Notes: generated by a model not told the origin, from the sequence alone. Positions 33,998-44,933 are shown, counted from the stretch's first letter. The stretch is 64,000 nt of DNA from Babylonia areolata (GCF_041734735.1 NC_134878.1:41650858-41714857), one strand, 5' to 3'. Numbers and translations are program-made.

Positions 33998-36900
33998 TGA
34001 TACACGCACACATACTTTGTCAAAGACTATGCATACCACATGAACAAAAGTGTACAATTTGAATGGATAAGCCATAACCAAACCTACTGCTGATAGAACA
34101 GACGATTTTTGAGGCCAGAATTCAAAGAGGCGAGAAAGAGTCAGACTCAGAGGTTGCTAGGGAGATGTTCCAAGGCTATGGGGCTTGAAAAGAAAAAATC
34201 TCTGCAGTCTTAATTTTGATGTAACATATCAAATGAAGTCAAGTATCAGAAGAAGAGAGGAGCTGGTGAGACAGATTAAGGCATGGAAGAGCTCATAAAG
34301 ATGCTCTGGTCCAGAAGCAATAACAGCAGAAAACATAACTGGATTGCTTGTGGTCTACTGTCGCAAACAAGCATCCATTGGTGAGACTGAAGAAAAGGTT
34401 TCTTTTTCTTCTTCTTCATTCATGGGCTGCAACTCCCATGTTCACTCGTATGTACATGAGTGGGCTTTTATGTGTATGACCATTTTTACCACGCCATGTA
34501 GGCAGCCATACTCCATTTTCGGGGGTAAGAAAAGGTTTAAGATTCAGCTTAAAAGATATGTCAAAATGAAGAGACAAAGAAAAACATTACGTACATATAG
34601 TCATAAGAATTATGATCTAGTTTAAGCATCATTCTTTAGCAAATGAATTTGATTTACACCTAGCATGCTTGCCTTGTAGGAGCCATGGAAGCTGAACACA
34701 TGGTCTGAAAACCCCAGTTCTTGACCCATCACTTTGTTCACATCCTCCACCTGTCACAACAATTTCTGACTCACTTGTGTAAACAAAATAAGTCTATGTT
34801 ATAACCCAGTGTTCGGTTGTCTGTGTGTGTGTGTGTTGTAAACTTTAACATTGCCATTTTCTCTGGAAATACTTTGTCTGCCAATACCAAATTTGGCTAA
34901 AAGAAGGAAAAAAACTCTTCACAGTCATACCAATAATAGGTTGTAAGTCTCCCGAATTTAGCCGTATTTCCGAATCATTAACAGTTTATTTTCTTGATGT
35001 TCAGTCCGGATTCCGAAACCCACTTTTATCCGTTTGCAGCTTCCCGATTGTCCGAAAGACCATGACCTCGTTTTCCTTGTTTGCAATTAAAAGCAAAGAA
35101 ATACACATTCTGGACAGAACACATACAGTGACACTAACTACATTATTGACTGTTTACTGCATATGAATATTCTAAAGTGGATGCTGATTAACCCTTTTGC
35201 TGCCAGGAAAATAAGATTTCAGTGAAATCTATTTGCCAGGGCTTTTACCCCCCAAAACGGGTATAAATTTTCAAAAAATTCTGTGCTCTTTGTTATTGGA
35301 GAAAGACACATAAAGTATATATTTTCTGAAAGGTAAATGAATAAAGAATACAAAACACATGATGTTTTCCTATTTTATATATTTTTAGTGACATGCTGTT
35401 GTTTTGAAATTATTGTTTTGTTTTCTGTCACATTTCCAACTTGTTCATTACAAACAATAGTCAGGTAATTTGCATTAAAATATATTTTCTTGACAAATGG
35501 ATATCTGCACACACAAAATCATACTACAATAATCACAAAACAAAACAAAAAAAATATTAATAATAAAAAAGAGATAGATACACAATGCATTGTGGCTTCT
35601 CCAAGTGATAATATGGATGTGAGGCCACGCCACCTCAGTCTCCACCCCCCTCCTCTTCACACCTCTTACATGGTCACTTTATCCAGTTCTCATCAGACTG
35701 CGTTGGCCGAGTGGCAAGAAAATCACTCACACTGTGTCCTGTTAAAAATTTGGTCACTTTGTGTCATCTATTACACCTGTACAGCCAGCATCACTTACTG
35801 ATAGTCATATCTTGGCCACTCTCTTGATTGCTCCCTTTATTTTCCATCAAATCGTCCTATAAATGTTCACCACTGTCTTCTTTGAATTTACGCTTCAATT
35901 CTTTCTGAGCATCAGCTAAAGAAAGCAATCTCGGTTGATTTAGTTCGCCACGATCGCATGTCTTGAGCATGGCGTCAGTCCAACATTTTGTTGAGTGAGT
36001 GAGGAGAGGAGCCAGGCAAACACTAAGACAATAACCCAACCAAAATGTTCAAATAAAGGACTGTGTCATGACGTAGATAGTGTTTCTAGCTATGAATAGA
36101 ATCTAGAAAGATTCCCCAAGCTAAATCTACCACTATTTTTATCAACAAACTGAATGCAAACCAGGGAAAAGTCAGAATATTTCGATGACATGTTATCTTG
36201 TCATTGTGGCAACGAAGCGTACATGCTTGGAATGACGAGTTATCTCGTCATATAAGCAGATTAGGGGTTAAACTAGAATGAACAGAAAAGAAAATATGAA
36301 TCAACCATTTCACCACCTCCTCTACACGGCACTGGTCAGTGCAGATCTTGACAAAACATGTTCATCGCACCGATGGCAATGTCTCCTTTACTGCCAAATG
36401 AAAATAATTTCTTAAATAATCAGTGATGTGTTTACTGCATATGAATGTTTCAAAGTGGATACAGAATTAACTAGAATGAACTGAAAAAAGAAACTGAATG
36501 GAAGGTGTCTGCAGTTTCTCAATGAGTGGAAAAACAAAGCTTGTCAATCACGGATCTCTGCAGATCTATAAAAACAGACATATTGCAGTGTTTTTGAGGC
36601 AATGAGAACATCTCCTTTACCTCGGACTTGAAAGAAAATTTTTAAATGTCCAAGATATACCAGTGTAACATGATTTAAATCTCATTTTGACTTTGACTGC
36701 CACTGTCAATTTATTCCGCTAAAAGAACATGCCCAAATAATAATTTCTGAACGTCAACAGTGAACCCGCATTAGAGCAGTGGGTAAAGCCACTCATTTTC
36801 GACCCAAACATCCGTGGTTCGAATCTGCACTGAAGCCCCCCCCTGTTGAGAAGCTGTGTATAATTATGATAACGAATAGAGAACCCATTTCAACAAACTA

Positions 36901-39900
36901 ATTTTTGATTTTTTTAAGTTTCTTTGTTTTGCTTTTTGTTGTTTTTTGGCGAAGCTGTGTTAGTGTATATAATTATAACAAACAGAAAACACATTTCAAC
37001 AAACTAATTTTTCATTTTTAAAGTTTTTTTGTTTTGCTTTTTGTTGTTTTTTGGCGAAGCTGTATTAGTGTATATAATTATAACAAACAGAAAACACATT
37101 TCAACAAACTAATTTTTCATTTTTATAAGTTTTTTTGTTTTGCTTTTTGTTTTTTCATGAAGCTGTGTTAGTGTATATAACAAACAGAAACAAAACAGAT
37201 TTTCATAAGTTTTTTGTCTTTCAGTGTGTTTCACACGTGAGTCTTGATTCAGGCCTTGCCTGTCTTGTTATTTTATGTATTAAAAATGTGTCATATGTCT
37301 CACCAGCTGCCATGACAATGTGGTTTGTGTCATACACTGACAACTTGGAAGACATGGATTTGATCTCCATCTGAGATAGGGTTTCCTTCTTGCCCTAAGC
37401 TGTCTCCCAATCAGAGATGAGTATGCTGTACTATGGGCTCAAATGGGACCACACAGTTGAGGGTCATCCACTTCACTCCTGAGTCTTTGGGAGTGTTGCT
37501 CAAATTTCTTGACCAACACTGCTAGTGTCTGATTAGATCTATGAACTTATCTGATGCCATGATATCTTAATAATTATGAGAGTACAGCCCTGTCAAGCAG
37601 TCGCAAATCTACACAGACCCCCACCACATCCCCCAACTCCCATCATCATCAAAACACAAAAATCAGAATGTCCCAAATCTGAAGCACAAAAAATAACAAA
37701 ATACCCTCTACCTGCCGCAAGTCAGAGAAAAAAAGAAAAAGAAAAAAAAAAGAAAAGAAAAAAGGTGTCACAAAATATCACATCGTCCATTGCAATGGTT
37801 TTCATGCAATGAAAATGTGTCATAAAACATCAAAACAGTCTTCAGGCAGTGAAAATGTGTCACAAAATGATAAAGACAACAGGGGCACACAAAATACTGA
37901 TTGTCTGCAGTCATTTTATCAATTCTTCTGTAGCAAACTAGTTTGAAACAAAAATTCTATTCATAATTTTACTCACTGTCAAGAAGAAAATTATGTATCA
38001 ATAAATGAATTTTTTTTTTGGTTTTCATTAAAGCTATTAATCAACAAATTGTACAAAGCAGATTAGATCTTACAAGAGAGAGGCAGACAGAGAGACAGAG
38101 CGCATGCATGTATGTGTGTGGTCACATGCCTGTTTCTGAGGGGTCCCTAGAATCAGAATAAGATAAAGCCATCCGAAATGGTGTGCAATGCCAGTAATTA
38201 ATAAAAGCATCTTACCTTCTTCACCATAAAGCGCTGATCGTCTGGCAGCACAATGATCACCCGGCTTCCATTGTCCAGGAAATCTTTGATCACCCTTTCT
38301 TTCTTCCAGCCCTTCAGTTTCAAAATAATGGAAGGGATTTATCAAAGTGAATAACTGATGTGTGAAACATTCTAACCAGCAACATATCATAGTGTAATAT
38401 GATGCACTTTCATGTCTTCAATTTCTGATCTGCAAAACATTAAATGTTTAACTGTCAGTGGAGCAATGGATAAGCGGTAATGCTCCCAACAAGGAAGTGA
38501 GTCTCAATGGCGTGTTCCACATATGGACCTGGACATTTACTCACCCCTCACTTAACACTGAGTGGTGATCTGGGTGCTAGTTGAGACAATAAACTGAGGT
38601 TATATGTGCATTTAGTGCAAGTAAAACAACCCATGCAATAAAAGGTTTGACTTTGACAAAATTCTGTAAATCCACTTAACAGTAAAACATACACACTTGC
38701 AGGCAGAAAAAAAAGGAAAAATGGCACTGCACGGTGGACTTGTGCTCTTCCTGGGGAAAGCAGCCCCACTGTCAGAGAAATCTGCTGCACTGAAAAGTAA
38801 TACAATGCAATCAGAAGGAAGTGGAAGAAAGTTTGACTTCCAATGCAAGGACAGAGAAATCGACCTCCAGTCCAGTCTGCCTCTAGTCTTTTCAGCAAGT
38901 TTCAACCAAAAATGAATAAGTGAAAGCGGAAAAGATGGGTCTACTTTAAAGCTACAATTCGTGTGGAGTGATAAAAGTTTACATTTACTGATTTAGCAAA
39001 TATTATTAATGAAAAAACAAAATAAAAAGAACATTAGTAATAAAATATTTATTTTGCATCAGTGAACTCTTGTGACTGAATAAAATTCAAGTTGCTAACT
39101 AATTTATTTCTAATTAAAAAAAAGAAAAAAGTGAAGCACCAGCTGGTATGGATATGTGGACACTGATCAGACAGACTGTATATACATATACGAAAGAATA
39201 AAACCAAACAAAAACCAAACACATGAATAAAGACTAGTCTGAGACAAGACACACATCTGATTATTCTATCATCAGTATACACAAATTTTTTTTTTTTTTT
39301 TTTAGAAAGAGACAAGAGAGAACTTGGAAGGTTGAGAAATTATTTTCAGACTGCTCCAAGTCCCAAGACTGCTGCAAATCCAAAAAAACTCAAGGCTGCT
39401 GCAAGTCCCAAAATAGGTTTTGCCCCCACAAGTCAGCAAGGTAGTTATGCATTATATTTTTCAATTGGTCAACTTTCTCACACTGCCTACACCGTACAGA
39501 AGACACCTAGCAATCAGTGGACCAACAAAATGTGACAACAGTCTCTCTCTCCACTCACGGTAAACTTGAGGGCAGTGACAGCACTCAGGTGAAACTTCCA
39601 ATGGGTCGCTTCATCCGCTGCATCTCCAGGGCTGTACACCATGCCACAGATCTTGCACTGGGTGGCCCCAAACTGCTCCTGCCCAGCATCCTGCACCAAC
39701 ATGCTTACATATGTAGTGTCACTTGGGCTACAGGTAGTATCATATCGATAATGATTTGCTTTTTGATTTGATAAGTGATGTTATTTAATTCAGTATTTTC
39801 AGGATGTTCATCATGTTGATTGTCCTATTCTAATCCATCCTTCCTTTGCACATTCTTTTCTTCACACACACACACACACACACACAAGCGAACTGGTTTA

Positions 39901-42900
39901 ATTAATCCTGCCTGTGTACATCCCTTTTCTCCAAGCACACATCCACAAGCATACACTCACAAACACTTGAATGCACACAAACATGCACACACATAATGTC
40001 TAATATCACTTAAAATGAAAAGATGTTACACTAAAGAAAGTTATATGAACTTTGCTATTGCTATGTTAGGCATCATATGTTTACTATGAATGGGGTTTTG
40101 TTGGAATATAGGAATATGTCCAGACTTTGTGTGGTTCTGGAGCAAATGCATGTTGCCTTTTTGTCAACATGACAATTTCTCTTCAGAGAAAATAAAGTAT
40201 TCTTGTATCTTATCTTGTATTATATTACTTTTTATCACAACAGACTTCTTGTAAAATTTTGGCTGCTCTCCACCTGGCATCAGGAGTGTGTCATCACAGT
40301 TCAGACCCACTTTTTTCCTGTCTGCAAATGTATTTGTTAAAGTTAACTATCAATGTGATTTTTCTACAATATTTTGACAGGGATGACTCTTTTGTTACCA
40401 TGGGTTCTTTCAACCATGAAGTATATGCTGCATACAGGACAAATCTGTGAGGTGAGAATGGTTTAACTTTGTTTTGAATACAAGTGAGAGGAGAAAGGGA
40501 CAGAGAAACAGAGATGGAGAGGGACAAAATTTCACAAAAATCAATAAGAAACTCGGGAGAAAGGAAGAAGAGAGAGAGAGATGAGACAGACAGGAGAGAC
40601 AAGAATGAAATATCAAACTGGAAAAAATAAAATAAATACTGCAATTTCTCTACATCAATGCTGATTTAAGTTATTTTATCTTACCAATATGAGCTGCCTG
40701 TCATCTCCTCTGGAAACAATGAACTTTTTGTTCAGTGGGGAATCTTTTGCTATGCCTGAGGTACTCGATGAGCTGCAAAACAAATGGAAGGGTATTAGCA
40801 GATAATTTTGTTACTGTGTTTCTAACACTGTAGTAACAGCAAAACAAGCTAACTAAAGGTTATTACTAGTAATATTAGCAGATATGTTACTGTGTTCCCA
40901 ACATTTCTGTATATCACTGAAAGTCACAGATGTTGCAATGACATTTTCTCAACCAAACTGACACTCATCTTAAAAAAACAACAACCCAACCCCCCCCCCC
41001 CCCCCCAGAAACTATACCTAACAAGTAACTAAAAGTCTTTTGCATTTTGGAGGTTAAGAAAGTGTGAGATGGAGGGATTCGGGTTTAAAAAAAAATTTAT
41101 ATTGTAATGACAAGACAATGCTACTGTTAGTCCCTTACTGAGCTTCTGATCAATTGTTGTCATGACCTTTAGTAATAAAGCTAAATTACATCTATCTTTA
41201 CTGTTTACATATACACAAAAACTTGGAACATGTTAAAGAAATCTACAACTATAAGAAACATCTGTGCATATTAAACAATCAAAATTCAAAGACAATACAA
41301 GACTGTTTATAAGTTAATTATACAATGATGAATACCTCACCTGCTTTCTACAGCTGCCTGTCTCCGGTTGAACTGTTTCTGTGAAAAGATGGAGTAAAAC
41401 TTTCCATGGTGAGCTTCGTCCACAGAAGAAACCACCGATTGTTGTGTGCCAGTACTGCTTGAAGACTGCTCTATGGGCCCAGACAAGTCTGATGCCATTG
41501 ACTCATTGTCAAAACCAAACAGATTCTCAGAACTAGATTTGTCTGATTCCTTGTCAAATTTTTTGTTGCTCACGGTCATTGACATGGGCATCAGCTCTGA
41601 GCTGTCCTGATATGAGATGCCTTGAGTCGATGCTTTTCTGTTCCACTTTGGAACATCACTGAGGTCAGGAGTCTTGCCATTGGATCTGGAGTCTTGAGAT
41701 TCCCTACGGATAGCAGACTCAGATATTTCTGGTTTTCTCTGGACCATTGTTTTCATTTTGGATGTCTTTTTATTCAGCGACTGCTTAGTCTTTGCATTTG
41801 CTCGTTTGTCGGATACTGTCTTCTTACAGGTTGACTTGCCAGACCGTCCATTGACAGATCCTCGAACAAACTTGAGGTCAAAACCTTTTCGAATAATGAT
41901 GCCTCCGCTGGCCTTTGATGCTGATGCTGGGGACTTGTATTTGAAGAACTTGCGAGGCTTACCAGGTGTAACACTCTCAAGAAGTTCATCATCAGATGAA
42001 TCCTGTGGTTCTTTTGGTGACTTTCTTGATACATTCAGTTTTGCTTTTGGCGGCACTGATTTTTTCCGTTGACAGTTTCCATTAGTTTCTGAAGTGGTCT
42101 TTGTGCGTTGTTTTGTGCCGTTATGGTAGATATTTTTTATTGGAGACAAAGCAAGCCGATGTGTTGTAGTATCTTCACCATTCCTTTTGCCAGTGCTTGA
42201 CCTGGTAGACATTCTGGTAGAACTTCTTGACCTGGGGGTTGTCACAGCAACCTGGGATTGGTGTGCAACACTTGAATTATCAGTATCTCCAGATGGCTTT
42301 GTTAACACCAACTTCTTCCTGCTGCCATAGAAGGATGTGGTTCTGAAGCGTGGTGATTCATCATCACTGTTGATCAGAAGGGGGCCTTTTGGAGATGATG
42401 ATGGACTTCCTCCTGGCAGGCTTCTCAGCTTCTTGGGTGGGGAAGGTGACACCTCACACAGTTGCCTGGATATAGTTGAACAAACTATCAACTTACACAG
42501 CACCTTTAAAACTCATCACTTTTGGTGGACTCATAGTAATAGTATAACCCCCCACCCCCTAAATCCTTCAATTATTTAAGCTGCATGCAGAGGCCTGTCT
42601 CACTGCAACTGAACATACTGTGATTATTTGAACAGATCAACACTTGATCTCTGACTTTCGTTTTCAATGATGCATATATGACAAAACCTATCAATAAATT
42701 ATTGTACCAGGTTTGATGAAGATGTACAGTGACTGACACATATTTCCCCTTAGTTTATGATTGATACTGAAACTGACCTGTTATGCTATTTAGCTTTGTA
42801 GACTTATGGCCATGATAGGGTCTTTGCTATCACTATAACCAGTCACCATACCAAGTGTAATAAAAATATGATGCAAGATGTTTTCATTATTCTATCAATT

Positions 42901-43472
42901 CATGCTGAGTGATGAGTGTATTCCTGGACTTGCTTTCAGACTGGATAGTCACATCTGTGAGCTTTTTATTGCAAATTGTTACCTTGTCTTCTCACAGTCA
43001 TACTCAGTAGCCACAAATTCACCTCGGTAATGGCCAGAAAGCTCTTTAAGTTTAATATTACTATAAGTATATTAGTCTCAACTTATCATTGATTATAACA
43101 AAGTGATAAAAAAATTACTTTTGATTTAAAAGTAAAAAAACATGTAAATGTTTTATAAATTTATTTTGAAAGCATAACATGAATTAGTAACTGATTATAC
43201 CACTCAATATTTATTAACCAATTTGACTATACCAATCTTAACATATAATTGATTGGAACAAAGTGATGTTCTTGTGCTAAATAAAATTCATTTTCTTATA
43301 TCAATCATTTTCAAAACTTCCAAATAGCAGTCCTGTATGAATTTTCTCACTCTAAATATTCCAAATAAATCTCAGAATAGAACACTTCATTCTGCTTTAT
43401 TTTCTATTACCGTTTTCTTGTTGGCCTTTGTTCCTGCATCTGTCTGCGTATCATTTCTCTTGACATGGTCAT
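27550..43472 (-). CDS. ESCO2: ESCO-type cohesin N-acetyltransferase, nine coding exons
   Basis: Acetylates SMC3 lysines in the nucleus to establish sister-chromatid cohesion (family knowledge). Nine exons (minus: 43411-43472, 41341-42465, 40685-40772, 39559-39690, 38216-38311, 34673-34750, 33375-33440, 32173-32333, 27550-27682) join in frame to 646 codons, near vertebrate ESCO2 length. Residues 1-395 are basic, Ser/Lys-rich and probably disordered, with KFYSIF near 385. Then come DAGQEQFGA, a C2H2 finger (CKIC...HWKFH, C-x2-C-x14-H-x3-H), GWKKERV, FLYISDEKRVEGCCIAEP, an acetyl-CoA loop RKHGVA and the family signature AFSDPTPDG, ending in NFLVYKYFH. The C-terminal half aligns throughout with human ESCO1/ESCO2. 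The ESCO1/ESCO2 split is vertebrate, so the symbol means the ESCO family. One intron is GC-AG. An in-frame stop in the probable leader exon supports ATG 43472. Confidence 0.95.
27869..27985 (+). mobile_element. Dispersed repeat (family C: GGGCTGCTCTCCCC)
   Basis: TTATCACAACAGATTTCTC, then GGGCTGCTCTCCCCAGGGAG and CGCTACACTACAGCGCCACC, then poly-T. A diverged copy lies at 40230-40330. From memory it resembles a repeat frequent in mollusc introns. It lies in the last ESCO intron. Confidence 0.65.
28818..28905. repeat. GC-rich hairpin-forming repeat segment
   Basis: GGGGGCCGCAGAAGGCCCCC can fold into a short hairpin. It is followed by a second GGGG...CCCC pair (GGGGTCTTGGGGCGAAGGCCCC region). 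A related motif GGGGTGCAGG...CAAAGCCCC recurs at 29462-29492. It stands out strongly from the AT-rich flanks. Confidence 0.7.
29560..30275. repeat. Long compound microsatellite, (GT)n and (GA)n with poly-A/T
   Basis: Successive GT runs (29562-29583, 29786-29830, 29990-30058, 30230-30252), GA-rich runs and A/T homopolymers. The cassette of a GT run, CTATGTGT and a GA-rich block repeats several times, so this looks like a decayed minisatellite. Long open frames here are low-complexity artefacts. Confidence 0.85.
31395..31421. repeat. Poly-C tract
   Basis: About 27 consecutive C bases inside the 3.2-kb element. Confidence 0.9.
32173..32333 (-). CDS. ESCO2: ESCO exon encoding the acetyl-CoA binding loop
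   Basis: After CCCTTTCAG: GYRILPPSRELSDSQRPWLC, SSVPEPATVGIGRLWVYG, PSRKHGVASRLLDCV. RKHGVA fits the GNAT motif R/Q-x-x-G-x-G/A. The position matching Ser770 of human ESCO1 (GISRIW) is Gly here (GIGRLW). Donor CAG|GTAACA. Confidence 0.95.
33375..33440 (-). CDS. ESCO2: ESCO exon (FLYISDEKRVEGCCIAEP)
   Basis: 66-nt exon between TTTTCCCTCCAG and GTGAGT. It encodes AFLYISDEKRVEGCCIAEPISQ, nearly the same as the matching stretch of vertebrate ESCO2. Confidence 0.95.
34418..34526 (-). mobile_element. SINE family A, truncated copy
   Basis: GGCTGCAACTCCCATGTTCA to AGCCATACTCCATTTTCGGG matches one end of the copies at 3238 and 58715; the tRNA-like head is missing. It lies in the ESCO GC-AG intron. 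Sequence to its left (about 34090-34350) is also repeat-like but has no partner in this window. Confidence 0.75.
34673..34750 (-). CDS. ESCO2: ESCO exon with a GC splice donor
   Basis: 78-nt exon after TTGTGACAG encoding VEDVNKVMGQELGFSDHVFS and FHGSYK. The donor is AAG|GCAAGC, a GC donor. The phase-0 join to the next exon (SYK|AFLYIS) agrees with the vertebrate alignment. The nearest GT downstream would add codons that break the alignment. Confidence 0.92.
36762..36850 (+). mobile_element. tRNA-derived SINE head
   Basis: A box TAGAGCAGTGGG (36772-36783) and B box GGTTCGAATC (36816-36825) at tRNA spacing. It runs directly into the tandem array that starts near 36853. It lacks a clean tRNA acceptor stem, so it is a SINE fragment rather than a functional tRNA. 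Confidence 0.65.
36853..37195. repeat. Tandem array, three copies of about 118 bp
   Basis: The unit contains GAAGCTGTGTTAGTGTATAT, AACAAACAGAAAACACATTT and CAACAAACTAATTTTTCATT plus a poly-T/TTG stretch. Copies begin near 36853, 36953 and 37065 and the last is shorter. It lies in ESCO intron 6. Confidence 0.85.
38216..38311 (-). CDS. ESCO2: ESCO exon (GWKKERV ... VLPDDQRF)
   Basis: 96-nt exon encoding GWKKERVIKDFLDNGSRVII and VLPDDQRFMVKK. Acceptor AAACTGAAG has a poor pyrimidine tract. Donor AAG|GTAAGA. Confidence 0.93.
38455..38690 (+). mobile_element. tRNA-derived SINE (family D)
   Basis: Head TGGAGCAATGGATAAGCGG (A-box-like) with a worn B box, then the body GTGATCTGGGTGCTAGT, AATAAACTGAGGTTATATG and CCCATGCAATAAAAGGTTTG, ending in AAAATTCTGTAAATCCACTT. 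From memory the body matches a SINE abundant in molluscs. It lies in ESCO intron 5. Confidence 0.7.
39559..39690 (-). CDS. ESCO2: ESCO exon encoding the C2H2 zinc finger
   Basis: After GTTGGTGCAG: DAGQEQFGATQCKICGMVYS, PGDAADEATHWKFHLSAVTA, LKFT. All four zinc ligands (two Cys, two His) are present. Donor ACC|GTGAGT. Confidence 0.95.
40230..40330 (+). mobile_element. Dispersed repeat family C, diverged copy
   Basis: TTATCACAACAGACTTCTTG, then GGCTGCTCTCCACCTGGC and a worn remainder. Partner of the copy at 27869-27985. It lies in ESCO intron 4. Confidence 0.5.
40685..40772 (-). CDS. ESCO2: ESCO exon preceding the zinc finger
   Basis: After TTTGTTTTGCAG: completes a Ser codon, then SSSTSGIAKDSPLNKKFIVS and RGDDRQLIL. 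QLIL joined to DAGQ of the next exon matches QLIIDAGQ of the family. Donor TTG|GTAAGA. Confidence 0.92.
40996..41008. repeat. Short poly-C run in ESCO intron 3
   Basis: CCCC-rich tract in the 568-bp intron between the long N-terminal exon and the QLIL exon. Nothing else of note is in this intron. Confidence 0.6.
41341..42465 (-). CDS. ESCO2: ESCO long N-terminal exon
   Basis: 1,125-nt exon after ACTATATCCAG. It begins R|QLCEVSPSPPKKLRSLPGG and encodes a Ser/Lys/Arg-rich, low-complexity region with many SP/TP sites (possible CDK targets). Near its end HHGKFYSIFSQKQFN is a KFYxIF motif that I recall as conserved just before the finger in ESCO proteins and that resembles a PIP-type box. Apart from that it has little similarity outside close relatives, as usual for ESCO N-termini. 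Donor GCAG|GTGAGG, phase 2. Confidence 0.93.
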
Positions 43473-43484
43473 GATAGGTGGTAT
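43411..43484 (-). CDS. ESCO2: ESCO exon with the start codon
   Basis: Exon between ATATCTTTCCAG and GTAATAG. ATG at 43472-43470 opens MTMSREMIRRQMQEQRPTRK; a second in-frame ATG is two codons on. Twelve nt of leader precede the ATG. If the leader exon ending at 45377 is joined, an in-frame TGA lies upstream, so this is the first usable ATG. Confidence 0.8.
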
Positions 43485-43890
43485 CTGGAAAGATATCAAC
43501 CTTGTAAGACATGCACACACAATGAAAACAGCACATCTGATGGTGAAATACAAGCTTTGGTAGTATAATCCTGTTGGGCCATTAAGTGATCAAAATTACA
43601 CACACCACTGTAGCTAAATAAAATTCAAAGAATAAAACTTGGTTAATTGCTTTGCCTTAGGATAGTATCAGTAGTTCATGTCAATATCTAATGTTAGCAA
43701 CAAATAGTGTGTTTATCATAATAAAGATCTCTTAATCTTATGCACGGGTCTATTTTTGACACATTAGTTGAATAACTAGAAGCATGTTTTCAGGCAAATT
43801 TGTATCTTTTTTTCTTTTGCAAAATGTTTTTTTTAACTGTCCTGTTTGTATAAAACAGACCCCTGGATAGTCTGCGGCAATTCTGGATCT

Positions 43891-43902
43891 TGCGCATGCG
43901 CA
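43891..43902. promoter_or_regulatory. NRF1-type palindrome TGCGCATGCGCA
   Basis: A perfect 12-bp NRF1-like site in an AT-rich intron, about 410 bp upstream of the ESCO start-codon exon. It could mark a second promoter for ESCO or be chance. Confidence 0.35.
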
Positions 43903-44726
43903 TCAAACTTTCTCCCAAATTGTGAGCGATGCCAAAGGCGATCAACTGACAAAAGTAGCAAACAATGAAACATGTGCAACCTTGACACTTTGTCTCTTCA
44001 GTCCCTGCATTTGTGGACCCAAGAGGCTTTGAAATCATTCTTACACATAAGGAATAAGACAATGGAGAGCTCATGTAATATATTTTGTGTGTGTTTTGTG
44101 GTCAGTGATGAACATGAAAAATGATTTCTGATTTGCGTTTGATCATTCCACTTTCAATATCTCAGTCAACTGGGTAAGGTTTGTTAAAAAAAAAAAAAAG
44201 CAAAAAAAAAAAAAGCTCTTCAACTTTTTGTGTTCAAGTAACAAAATCACCAACGTTTTGTTTCACAGTCTGAACATTATTGTAATGTTGTTTGGTTGAC
44301 TGCAACCAGTGCAAGATGTACACGTGGTATCTGTATGCATAAGACTTTCATGCGTGTGATACAGAGAGGAAATACAACATTCACCATCATCCTTCCCCCC
44401 AGGAGCAACAAATTTTCAACTGTCAACCTATTCTCCATGCGGAACATTGTGGTTTTCACGGTTTGCTATTCCTCCATTTATTCAGTTGATAGCTTCCATA
44501 ACCAAACACTGCAAAAATCATTCTGCCATCCTATGCACAAAAAGAAAGCTAAAATATGAAGCAAAGTGTTGAAAAAACAAAGTTTGCTGTTTGCACATTC
44601 TGCATCTCTCAAGCCAATCAGCTTCCAGGATATAGATCATATGATGCGCCTCGATAAGTTTAATGTAAATATGGAACTCTTCTGGGGTCTCTGTTTGCTG
44701 TGCTCCAGTATGACTTTCTAGTAATC

Positions 44727-44732
44727 TTTATT
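44727..44732 (-). terminator. Polyadenylation signal AATAAA behind the orphan terminal exon
   Basis: AATAAA on the minus strand, 52 nt past the TGA at 44784. The combination of stop codon and close signal supports a real 3' gene end. Confidence 0.6.
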
Positions 44733-44783
44733 AAACATGGTACACATACAACATTAAAATAACAAATAAACTGTAAACCTGTC

Positions 44784-44933
44784 TCAATAGTCAAAACTGT
44801 ACTTTGATAAACTGCTCATATCAAAATACTCAAGCTTTTGATCTGCCACAGTGGTAAAGAGTTCAGTGTTGCCGACTGCCTGCAGGATCTTTTCGCTGGT
44901 GGCCAGCTCCATGTGTGATGTGGCAAAATCCAC
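44784..44933 (-). CDS. Unidentified terminal coding exon, 49 codons plus stop
   Basis: After ACAACTTAAG the frame reads VDFATSHMELATSEKILQAV, GNTELFTTVADQKLEYFDMS, SLSKYSFDY, then TGA. Codon choice is coding-like and differs from the AT-rich intron around it; an AATAAA follows. It sits inside ESCO intron 1 on the same strand. I do not recognise the protein. It could be the last exon of a gene whose other exons lie to the right, an alternative 3' exon joined to the donor at 45376 (which would leave only a 42-codon product from the internal ATG), or a retrocopy fragment. Confidence 0.5.
   Translation of the reverse strand: MDFATSHMELATSEKILQAVGNTELFTTVADQKLEYFDMSSLSKYSFDY

Noticed and set aside
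36762-36850. Functional tRNA gene
   Set aside because: A and B boxes are present, but the acceptor stem does not pair and the body continues into repeat DNA; a SINE head explains it better.
36853-37195. CRISPR-like array
   Set aside because: The units are contiguous 118-bp tandem copies without unique spacers, in a eukaryotic intron.
41758-42072. Plus-strand frame inside the long ESCO exon
   Set aside because: Shadow of the minus-strand coding exon, which has splice sites, phase and family context.
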